This document shows positions 13,459-22,164 of a stretch of 64,000 bases of DNA, piece by piece (within the stretch, counting starts at the first letter, position 1; the number at the start of each line of letters is the position of its first letter). Position numbers and translations under genes: made by a program. The DNA is from Piscicola geometra (lineage: Eukaryota > Annelida > Clitellata > Hirudinida > Piscicolidae): the NCBI GenBank assembly GCA_943735955.1, contig OX030960.1, positions 7,223,361-7,287,360 on the forward strand. Direction: 5' to 3'. The notes below the pieces were generated by a model that was not told the DNA's origin, made no database searches, and was given only the letters and a program-made list of their open reading frames with translations.

Positions 13459-13557
13459 AAGTAGTATTAGTAGTAGTATTATTAGTAGCAGTATAAGTAT
13501 TAGTAGTAGTAGTAGTAGTATTAGTAGTAGTAGTATTAGTAGTAGTATTAGTAGTAA

Positions 13558-13596
<39 letters not shown>

Positions 13597-15111
13597 TATT
13601 ATTATTAGTAGTAGTATTATTAGTAGTGGAAGCAGTGGTGAGGGGTGGACAAGGAGATCGGTAAGGAGTAGGGGGAGAAAGAGTGGGGCTTGACTGTGGA
13701 GGCGAGAGGGTGCTAGAGCTGTTGTTGTTGCTGTTGTGGGAAGTTTCGACGACTTCATTGGAGGCGATCATGTTCAGCGTGTAGAAGGGAGTCTCCTCAA
13801 CGCATGAGGCGTAAGGAGGGGGTCTGATGTGAGCGACCGCGGTGGTGGTGGCGGCCTCCACTGCAGCAGGTGGAAGTGGAAGGGTTTGGAAGGAGGTGAT
13901 GGGCGTACCATGGGCGTTCTGTTGTATTTTAGAATGAGTTGCTTGATTGTTCATGTAGAATGGTGCTAATTGTGGTGGTTGTAGCTGTTGTTGTAAAGTT
14001 TGATGTGGTGCTTGTATAGGTAGTAGTGGTGGTGGTTGTGATTGTGGTTGTTGTAGCTTTTGTTGTTGTTGCTGTTGTTGTCGTTGATGTTGTATCTGTG
14101 AATGTTGTTGCTGGTAAGTTAATTGTTGTAGTTGTTGTAGATTAGTTAAAGATTGATGTTGTTGTCGTTGATGAACTCTTGTTGGTGGTTGCAGTGGTTG
14201 TTGTTGTAATGGTTGAGAATACAGTGGTTGTTGTTGTAGTAGTAGTTGTTGTAGTGATTGTTGTTGTAGTGGTTGAGAATACAGTGGTTGTTGTTGTAGT
14301 GGTTGTTGAGAATGCATCCTGCTGAAGTCTGCATCTCCTGAGGACAGATAATCCATTGGGTTTTTGTTGTTGGCAAAAATGTAGTTGTTGTTGTTGTTGT
14401 CGTTGATGTTGTTGTTGTTCTTAGACTGGTTGATATTGGAATTATTGATAGCTAGTGAGGAACGACTGTACATTGACAAAGACTTTGTTGGCGTGAAAGG
14501 CTTCAGTGTCACAAATTGGTGTTGCCGTTGTTGTTGTTGAGGGGATGAAAATGCATGTTGTTGTTGCCGTTGTTGTTGTTGAGGGGATGAGAATACATGT
14601 TGTTGTTGCCGTTGTTGTTGTTGAGGGGATGAAAAGGCATGTTGTTTTTGTTGTTGCTTTTGGGGAGTTGAAACATGATTTTGTTGTTGTTGTTGCAGAT
14701 GCAATAATTGCTGTTGTTTTTGTTGCTGTTGTAGGTATATTTTCTGCAGCATCCCTGCAGCATTGGCCGACGTATCATTTCTTTTTTGGTTAGAAGGAAC
14801 AAAAAGAACGGTTTGGCTGGCAGAGGCAGTGGATGCATAGGAGGTTATATGTGGTTTGTCATGCCGCACAGAAGCCTTTTGTTGTTGTTGCTGAGAATGG
14901 GGAAGGAAGACATTCGACGATGATGATCCACCACTGTTCAATGTCCTGTTCACTCTAGCCCCATTATAAGTCACAAGTTGACTGTTGTTGTTGTTGCTGT
15001 TGTTGTTTGTTATATTGTTATTAGTTTTATTTTTATTAGCATTATTTATCAATTGATTATTTATAATACCATTATTCTTTAATTGATTATTTACAGTACC
15101 ATTATTCAATA

Positions 15112-15142
<31 letters not shown>

Positions 15143-16050
15143 TAGTATTTGACTGTTTATATTATTTGTATTATTACTTTTTACTTGACTATTTTCATAA
15201 TTATTAACATTTTTTTCAGTAACCCTCTTAAGAGATTCGCCAATAATGTCAATTAAAATATGATCAGTGTCCTTGTTGTTGTTACTTATGTTGTTGTTAC
15301 TGTTGTTGTTGTTACTGTTGTTGTTGTTACTGTTGTTGTTGTTGTTACTGTTAATGTTATTGTTACTGTTGTTGTTGTAGGCTGGACAACTAGGCTGCAA
15401 ATCAGTTAATGATGGTTGATATGATGATGATGACTATAATGGGTTATCATGATAACGAAAACGTTAATGGTTATGGGGAAAATGGTAACGATGATGAAAT
15501 GGTAAATTTACCACAGGTAGAGCCATAAGTGCCCTTTTTCTTTTTTGTGGGACGGGATTTTTATTTGCATCTAAAAAATTAGTTTTTGAAATGAGTCTCA
15601 ATTTTAGGATTAACAGTTGTCAAGAACATAAAAAATTATTTGATATTTTAATTTGAAATTGAATAGCATCTAAATAGTTATTCCTATATAAATTTCAAAA
15701 ATGTATAACTTCGAATAATTGAGAAAAAAAATATATATATAACTTCACAAATTATAAAATTACATTAAAATTTTATAAAATTACATACTTTTAGGTGCCT
15801 TTTTTAGAGGAAAGGTTTTTGTTGGTTCACCAATATTTATTAATTTAGAAGTTGTATTAGTTTTGTTTTTAAGTTCAAAAGGTTTTTTATTAATTTCTTG
15901 TAAATTTATATAGATGCCGCTTTGATTATCACTTGTAATTAAAATAGTTCCTTCTAATTTATAATAATAATTGCAACTTATGAAATTATTGCAATATTCG
16001 AATAAACATTCTCTTAATTTTGTAACTAAAAATTGTTCGTCAAGATTCAT
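10384..16050 (-). CDS. Asn/Gln/Thr-rich C2H2 zinc-finger protein (predicted, 3 exons)
   Basis: Predicted exons (minus): 15789-16050, 12584-15381, 10384-10584, together 1,087 codons. Exon 1 starts at an ATG and ends in a strong donor, GTATGT. Exon 2 is one long open frame dominated by poly-Asn, poly-Gln (with an [18 protein letters not shown] repeat, three copies near the middle) and poly-Thr. It then has a basic PKKRIKM nuclear-localisation-like motif and an acidic [10 protein letters not shown] run. The exon 2-3 join is supported by protein logic: C-QDLV-C-x12-H-YEV-H, a classical C2H2 finger, exists only when the last codons of exon 2 (DCQDL) are joined to exon 3 (VCGTEC). A second finger, CNICFEHF-x8-H-x4-H, closes the protein. 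A nuclear DNA-binding role is inferred, and no ortholog was recognised. The join of exon 1 is the weakest point; an acceptor at 15,395 is out of phase with it. Confidence 0.6.
10635..10795 (-). mobile_element. SINE 3' tail fragment with (ATT)n
   Basis: AGCGCCGGGGCACGCAACCG and the following AAGCGCT...ACGTCGTAA match the 3' part of the SINE at 41,371-41,564 (AGCGCCCGGGCATGCAACTG, AAGCGCC...ACGACATAAG). An ATT/AAT tract lies on both sides. No tRNA head is left. It sits in the last intron of the zinc-finger gene. Confidence 0.6.
11299..12130 (-). pseudogene. piggyBac transposase relic
   Basis: Minus-strand fragments appear in transposase order. There is an N-terminal acidic piece ([13 protein letters not shown], about 12,060-12,120). 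Next comes the block [16 protein letters not shown] and [11 protein letters not shown] (about 11,720-11,800), then [18 protein letters not shown] with the first catalytic Asp (about 11,560-11,625). The C-terminal Cys-rich domain [15 protein letters not shown]...HLEC (about 11,300-11,395) follows. Frameshifts and a stop (PKECHLA preceded by TAA) interrupt it. The region with the second and third catalytic Asp is missing between GLGGSVV and the Cys-rich domain, so it cannot encode an active enzyme. Confidence 0.85.
11795..11957. repeat. Inverted partial copy of the transposase gene (hairpin)
   Basis: Two arms of roughly 62-75 bp with a spacer of only about 10 bp. The left arm is the transposase segment encoding [20 protein letters not shown] (minus). 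The right arm is a reverse copy that encodes [20 protein letters not shown] on the plus strand. The arms differ at only a few positions near the loop and diverge outward. A transcript in either direction would fold into a long stem. Confidence 0.8.
13368..13460. repeat. (TAG)n tract inside the zinc-finger gene exon
   Basis: Thirty-odd TAG units that, read on the minus strand, encode the poly-Thr run of the predicted protein. Degenerate TAG/TAT repeats continue on both sides (12,730-13,640). The in-frame, interrupted nature of the surrounding repeats argues that the frame is under some constraint. Confidence 0.8.
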
Positions 16051-16233
16051 TTTAACGGAAATTATCAAATATCAAAAAAACAAAAACGGCAACATGGACT
16101 AAAAGTAAAACTAGATTAAACTATATTTTAAAATGTTTAAGCTAGAACCATATATATTTTGTATATTATAGGTATATATGTAGAACCTATATTATGAAGT
16201 CTATATAAATGTTACAGCCAATGGGTAGAATTT

Positions 16234-16295
16234 GTGGTAAACGGAAGAAAAGTCTTCCGGATAAAAAGTCTTCAGGATAAAAAGTCATCATCATC
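16234..16295 (+). mobile_element. Fragment of the foldback family (inner boundary)
   Basis: GGTAAACGGAAGAAAAGTC followed by CTTCCGGATAAAAAGTCTTC and one more unit reproduces the junction where the AT-rich module meets the 16 bp array in the full copies (for example 18,641-18,690). It breaks off into a (CAT)n tract. About 60 bp remain. Confidence 0.7.
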
Positions 16296-16501
16296 ATTTC
16301 CACCACAATCATCCTCACCATTACCACCAGTTATCATCATCATCGTCATCATTTTCATCTTCTTCCGAATTATTAAGAAAACGCTGCTTCACCATAAACA
16401 GGGCGCATTGTTTAATTCTCCTTAAATCTTACATCATAAATCTCTGGTGCATCCATCGGATTGATAGTTTTAAGAAGAAATAAACAACGCCATTTTAGAA
16501 A

Positions 16502-18004
16502 ATGTCGCATGTAAACAAAGTTGTTTTAAACTGTTTATCAAATATAGTTGTAAAGGAAATTTCGGGGTTAAATAATAATTTTGAGGCTATCGTTAATAAT
16601 TTTAATTCAAATAAAGTTGTTTTTAATCTTGGCTTGAATATATTGTCCGAGGATTCTACCGAGGAATCTACTTCTAATGAGCTTGATTCAAGCTTGATTG
16701 AAGCTAAAAAAACCTTTTAAAGAAGTTTTCTGGTCACTATGCGACTGGGATTTTAAATCCCATTTTCGCATGAATAAAACTACATTCGAGGTAATTTAAA
16801 AAAATGATTTTTGATTAAGCTATACAATTTATAAATATCTTTATATTTATATTTATAAATACATTTATAAAGTTTATAAATGTATTTCTCATAAAGAGAC
16901 TTTTGGGTATGCTTGGTAGGGAGAAGGATCAAGTCAACAGAGGTAGACTCCCTATTGACATAAAACAAGCTGCAATGGTGATGGTTTGGACTCTGGCAAA
17001 TCAGGAATCTTTTAGAGGCATAGCTCTTCGATTTCGGTTGGACATTGGAAATGCCCATCGTGTCTGTCTACGGATGTGCAGGCTTGTAAATGAAAACAAT
17101 GCCAAGTTTATTCGATTGCCTTCTGGTGGGTGTGTTTGTAGGAATTCAACTTTTTAAGATGATTCCTATCTTACTTTACATTTTTAACTTTTTTCAAAAG
17201 AATTAGAAATGCAGAAAGTGGTGGCTGGATTTGCCAGTTTAAGGAAAAAGCCTTTTCCTGATGTTTGTGGTTGTGTCGATGGAACCCATATTCCTATAAA
17301 GAAACCACAAGCAGACAGTATAAGTTATTACTATAGAAAAGGCTTCCACTCCATCTTATTACAGGTTAGTTATGTGAATAACTTGTTATGAAGCAACAAT
17401 TTTTTAAAAAGACTGATAATTCTTATTTTTTTCAATATTTATTAGATTATAGTTGATCATGAGATGAAGATACTGGATGCATATTCTGGCTGGCCTGGAT
17501 CCACTCATGATGCCAGAGTTTGGGCTCGCAGTCCTATTTACTCAAATCTAGAGAACAACAACATTATTCCCAAAAAAGGACACATTCTAGGCGATTGTGC
17601 ATACCCCATCAAAGTTTTCCTTATGTCACCTTATCAGGATAATGGCCGCTTAGATGAGAGAAAAAGACATTTCAATAAGAGGTTGAGCTCAACAAGAGTA
17701 GTAGTTGAACAAGCTTATGGCCTTTTGAAAGGTATTTGCTCTTTGTACAAATTTGCACAGTAAATTACTTATTTTATTGCTTTTAGGAAGGTTCAGAAGA
17801 TTGAAATATCTTGATGTGGCAACCCCCGAGACAGCTTCAATAATGGTTCAGACTGCTTGCTGTATGCATAATTTGTGTCTTGTGTCCAATGACTTTATTG
17901 AGTTTGGAACAGAAGAAAGCAGCAGTGAAGCTTTTAATGACACAGGACCAAATGAGTTGAGGGCCAGCAGCAAAAGGGACATGATTGCCCTGATGCTTGA
18001 GTAA
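16502..18004 (+). CDS. Harbinger transposase (HARBI1-like, DDE), one likely frameshift
   Basis: Exons 16502-16790 (with one frame change), 16897-17125, 17201-17364, 17446-17731 and 17787-18004 join in phase through GT-AG introns of 54-106 bp. The N-terminal part carries EVFWSLCDWDFKSHFRMN, the helix-rich lead of HARBI1-type proteins. Next are ANQESFRGIALRF, the first catalytic Asp in CGCVDGTHIPIKKP, the second in YSGWPGSTHDARVW, and the Glu in RVVVEQAYGLLKGRF. All three catalytic residues are present and the last four exons are open. Around the A7 tract at 16,704-16,712 the frame starting at 16,502 ends after AKKTF while the conserved frame begins, so a single-base indel is likely. HARBI1 itself is about 350 residues, similar to this. 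Confidence 0.85.
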
Positions 18005-18150
18005 TTTTTATTAATTTTATTAGAATAGACAATAAAGTTATGTTCGACTAAACCTTTTGTTAATAAAATGATTAAAAACTCGTTTTACACATATGTTTAT
18101 TAACAAAAAAACTTGATATATACATATATTTATTCACAATAATCAAACAA

Positions 18151-18237
18151 TTAATTAAGTTTATCAATGAGGCGATTCAGGGTTTCATTGGTCCTCTCAT
18201 AGGCCTGTTGAATGGTCTCAGTCATTCTATTAATAGC
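18151..18237 (-). CDS. Last exon of the second Harbinger gene (tentative)
   Basis: The minus strand encodes AINRMTETIQQAYERTNETL and then NRLIDKLN before a stop, preceded by an acceptor TTAATTCAG. The next upstream segment, ATATGTTGACTCAA, ends in a consensus donor GTAAGT near 18,284. Harbinger elements usually carry a second gene for a Myb/SANT-like protein, often convergent with the transposase gene. The position and helical character fit its C-terminus, but no SANT motif is visible. The foldback element sits immediately upstream and would break the gene. Confidence 0.35.
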   Translation of the reverse strand, partial: AINRMTETIQQAYERTNETLNRLIDKLN

Positions 18238-18654
18238 CTGAATTAATATATAAAAAAACATTATGAAGATTCACTTCAACTTACTTGAGTCAACATATAT
18301 TGGTCTTATTTTAGGGGGAACGGACAAAAAGCCTCTCGGAGAAAAAGCCTTCGGATAAAATACCTTCTACAAAAAGCCTCCCGGAGAAAAAACCTCCTGG
18401 AGAAAAAGCCTCTCGGAGAAAATGTCTCCTTGTTAATATTTTAGTATAAATAAAACGGACTTTTAATATAAAAAACGGATTTTTATAGATTCGTTTCACA
18501 ATTTTAAATAAATAAAACGGACTTTTTATATAAAAAAAGGATTTTTATAGATTCGTTTCACAATTTTGAATAAATAAAACGGACTATATTTTTTTTAAAA
18601 TACATACCTAAAACGATTTATCAAATACAATACAAATTATTGGTAAACGGATAA

Positions 18655-19380
18655 AAAGTCTTCAGGATGAAAAGTCTTCAAGATAAAAAGTCTTCAGGAT
18701 AAAAAGTCTTCAGGATAAAAAGTCTTCAGGATAAAAAGTCTTCAGGATAAAAAGACGTCCGGATAAAAAGTCTTCCGGATAAAAAATCTTCAGGATGAAA
18801 AGTCTTCAGGATAAAAAGTCTTCAGGATAAAAAGTCTTCAGGATAAAAAATCTTTAGGATAAAAAGTCTTCAGGATAAAAAGTCTTCAGGATAAAAAGTC
18901 TTCAGGATAAAAAGTCTTCAGGATAAAAAATCTACAGGATAAAAAGTCTTCAGGATAAAAAGTCTTCAGGATAAAAAGTCTTCAGGATAAAAAGTCTTCA
19001 GGATAAAAAGTCTTCAGGATAAAAAGTCTTCAGGATAAAAAGTCTTCAGGATAAAAAGTCTTCAGGATAAAAAGTTTTTAGGATAAAAAGTCTTCAGGGT
19101 TAAAATTTTTCAGGATAAAAAGTCTTCAAGATAAAAAGTCTTCAATATAAAAAGTCTTCAGGATAAAAAGTCTTCAGGATAAAAAGTCTTCAGGATAAAA
19201 AGTCTTCAGGATAAAAAGTCTTCAGGATAAAAAGTCTTCAGGATAAAAAGTCTTCAGGATAAAAAGTCTTCAGGATAAAAAGTCTTCAGGATAAAAAGCC
19301 TTCAAAAAAAATGTTTTCAGGATAAAAATTCTTTAGAATAAAAAGTCTCCAGGATAAAAAGTCTTCAGGATAACAAATCT
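18655..19380 (+). repeat. 16 bp array, left arm of foldback copy 1
   Basis: About 45 tandem copies of AAAAAGTCTTCAGGAT with scattered substitutions and short indels. Most variants affect CTTCAG or GGAT. The period is 16 bp throughout except in a few damaged units. Confidence 0.9.
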
Positions 19381-19754
19381 TCAAAAATTAATTTTGAAGG
19401 AAAAATAATCACGATCGAGAACCAGCAGAAAACTTAATGATTAAAGTGAGGAATCAACAACCCAGTCTAATTTATTCAAATACTATTTCCAGACTCAAAA
19501 AAAAAGTGAGCAAACGTTAGATGAAAGTATGAAATTCCAATCTTTTAGTTTTAAGGATCACGTATTCTTTCTTAAACATTATTTCCTCATGGTTAAAGTG
19601 ACGAAACAACAACAGCCAAGTCAAATTTATTCAAATGCTATTTCGAGATTGAACGAAAAAATTAGATAAAAGTATCACATTTTATTTTTTAAGTTTTAAG
19701 GATAACGTATTAATCACGTATTTTTTCTTAAAATTTAATTTATAAAAAAAAATT

Positions 19755-20935
19755 CTTAAAACTTTTTATCCTAAAGACTTTTTATCCTGAAGACTTTTTT
19801 TGTGAAAACTTTTTATCTTGAAGACTTTTTATCCTAAAGACTTTTTATCCTAAAGACTTTTTATCCTGAAGAGTTTTTATCCTGAAGACTTTTTATCCTG
19901 AAGACTTTTTATCCTGAAAACATTTTATTCTGAAGGCTTTTCATCCTGAAAACCTTTTATCTTGAAGACTTTTTATCCTGAAAACTTTTTATCATGAAAA
20001 CTTTTTATCCTGAAGACTTTTTATCCTGAAGACTTTTTATCCTGAAGACTTTTTATCCTGAAGACTTTTTATCCTGAAGACTTTTTATCCTGAAGACTTC
20101 TTATCTTGAAGACATTTTATCCTGAAGATTTTTTATCCTGAAAACATTTTATTCTGAAGGCTTTTTATACTGAAAACTTTTTATCTTGAAGACTTTATCC
20201 TGAAGACTTTTTATCCTGAAGACTTTTTATCCTGAAAACTTTTTATCTTGAATACTTTTTATCCTGAAGACTTTTTATTCTGAAGACATTTTGTCCTGAA
20301 GACTTTTTATCCTGAAGATTTTTTATTCTGAAGACTTTTTATCTTGAAGACTTTTTATCCTGAAGACTTTTTATCCTGAAGACATCTTCTTCTGAAGGCT
20401 TTTTATCCTGAAAACTTTTTATCTTGAAGACTTTTTATTTTGAAAACTTTTTATCCTGAAGACTTTTTATCCTGAAGACTTTTTATCCTGAAGACTTTTT
20501 ATCCTGAAGACTTTTTATCCTGAAGACTTTTTATCCTGAAGACTTTTTATCCTGAAGACTTTTTATCCTGAAGACTTTTTATCCTGAAGACTTTTTATCC
20601 TGAAGACTTTTTATCCTGAAGACTTTTTATCCTGAAGACTTTTTATCCTGAAGACATTTTATTCTGAAGGCTTTTATCCTGAAAAATTTTTATCTTGAAG
20701 ATTTTTTATCCTGAAGACTTTTTATCCTGAAGACTTTTCATCCTGAAGACTTTTTATCCTGAAGACTTTTTATTCTGAAGACTTTTTATCCTAAAGACTT
20801 TTTATCCTGAAGACTTTTTATCCTGAAGACTTTTTATCCTGAAGACTTTTTATCCTGAAGACTTTTCATTCTGAAGACTTTTTATCCTGAAGACTTTTTA
20901 TCCTGAAGACTTTTTATCCTGAAGACTTTTTATCC
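19755..20935 (-). repeat. 16 bp array, right arm of foldback copy 1
   Basis: About 74 copies of the complementary unit, so the right arm is longer than the left (about 1.2 kb versus 0.7 kb). Unequal arm length implies independent expansion or contraction after, or during, amplification. Confidence 0.9.
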
Positions 20936-21333
20936 GTTTACCAATAATTTTTATTGTATTTGATAAATTAAAGTTCGTTTTAATTATGTATTTTTCAAAA
21001 ATATAGTCCGTTTTATTTATTTAAAATTGTGAAACAAATCTATTAAAAAAATAAAGTCCGTTATAGTTATAATTATAGTTCGTTTTAATTATTTAATTTA
21101 AAAAAAATATAGTTTGTTTTATTTATTTAAAATTGTGATACCAATTTGTTTTTAAAAAATCCGTTTTTTATATAAAAAGTCCGTTTTATTTATACTATAA
21201 TATTAACAAGGAGGCTTTTTCTCCAAGAGACTTTTTCTCCAGGAGGTATTTTTTCCGGGAGGCTTTTTGTAGAAGGTATTTTATCCGAAGGCTTTTTCTC
21301 CGAGAGGCTTTTTATCCTACATCCTTATTTTAG

Positions 21334-22164
21334 GATCTCCCATTATCAAAATCGTCTTATTTTATCACGAACTAAAAGTAAAAGCCAATGGGCTACAACT
21401 TATTTGGAATAAACTTTTTTTTAAATTTGTTGAGTTTTACTCGATTTTAAAAATATTCTAAATAAAACTAATATAATTATCATAGTAATTACTTTATATA
21501 ATTATATTAAGTAATTACGAAAACCCATTCTTACTTACTACTTTTGCTAGCTAACCTACATAATAACCTACATAGTTTTGATTGGATGTAGTTCTATTTA
21601 TACATCAATAAATCGTATCAATCCGTCTTTGTTTATGATTGATGTGATGTACATCGAGTTATGTAGTGAAGAATTAAACAACGCCCTTCACGACACACCC
21701 GGATGAATTAAACAACGTTCAAAACGCATTGGATGTACCGATTGTTTACATCGAATGAATTAAACAATGCGCCCACAGTGTAATTATGACAAACACAATA
21801 TTAGCTTATTTTCGGTGTTTTATAAATTATTAAAAAATATTAATAGTTTTAATAATTTGGACTCAACACGATGATGGTTTATTACATGAACCGTCATCGT
21901 TGTTGCTATGGTTAACTTCCATCTTGTTTCAAATGCCACTCGATATGTGCCTTCAAAGACTTGATCTTACTACGACTACTACAACTACTACTGCTTCTAC
22001 TCCTTCTTCTCCTAATACTACTAATACTGCTATTACTAACTACTACTACTGCAACTACTATTTCTTCTCCTAATACTACTAATACTACTACTGCGGCTGC
22101 TACCACTATCAAGTATCAAAAGCAAGAAACTCCTACAGCGACCACACCAAACCACAACGACGAC
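21334..22164. other. 3' remainder of the Harbinger element and unassigned sequence
   Basis: 21,334-21,774 belongs to the Harbinger element. Between 21,775 and 22,164 no gene is assigned. A minus-strand frame ending near 21,912 contains SLKAHIEWHLKQDGS, which vaguely resembles the end of a C2H2 finger, followed upstream by low-complexity (ACT)n-type DNA at 21,968-22,100. It might be a terminal exon, but nothing confirms it. Confidence 0.4.

Larger units (their letters stand above)
18315..21324 (+). mobile_element. Foldback-type transposon, full copy 1 (3,010 bp)
   Basis: Flanked by the 9 bp direct repeat TTATTTTAG (18,306-18,314 and 21,325-21,333). End A reads inward GGGGAACGGACAAAAAGCC. End B reads inward GGATGTAGGATAAAAAGCC. 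The order is: a terminal block of degenerate 16-mers (about 110 bp), an AT-rich module with repeated AAAACGGACTTTTTATA, an array of the unit AAAAAGTCTTCAGGAT (18,655-19,380), a core without long open frames (19,384-19,745), then the same in reverse (array 19,755-20,935). No transposase is encoded, so it would need one in trans. A 9 bp duplication is known for Drosophila FB and for Mutator-like elements. Assignment to either is inference. Confidence 0.85.
16401..21774 (+). mobile_element. PIF/Harbinger transposon with nested foldback insertion
   Basis: Perfect 18 bp terminal inverted repeats GGGCGCATTGTTTAATTC (16,401-16,418) and GAATTAAACAATGCGCCC (21,757-21,774), flanked by the trinucleotide ACA on both sides (16,398-16,400 and 21,775-21,777), fit a 3 bp target-site duplication. 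The subterminal region repeats AATTAAACAACG motifs (about 21,669, 21,704). It contains a transposase gene on the plus strand and the end of a minus-strand gene. Removing the nested 3,010 bp foldback element and one 9 bp target repeat leaves 2,355 bp. Confidence 0.85.

Noticed and set aside
12590..13693. 367-codon Ser-rich plus-strand frame
   Set aside because: It lies opposite the better supported zinc-finger gene exon and is a by-product of the TAG repeats.
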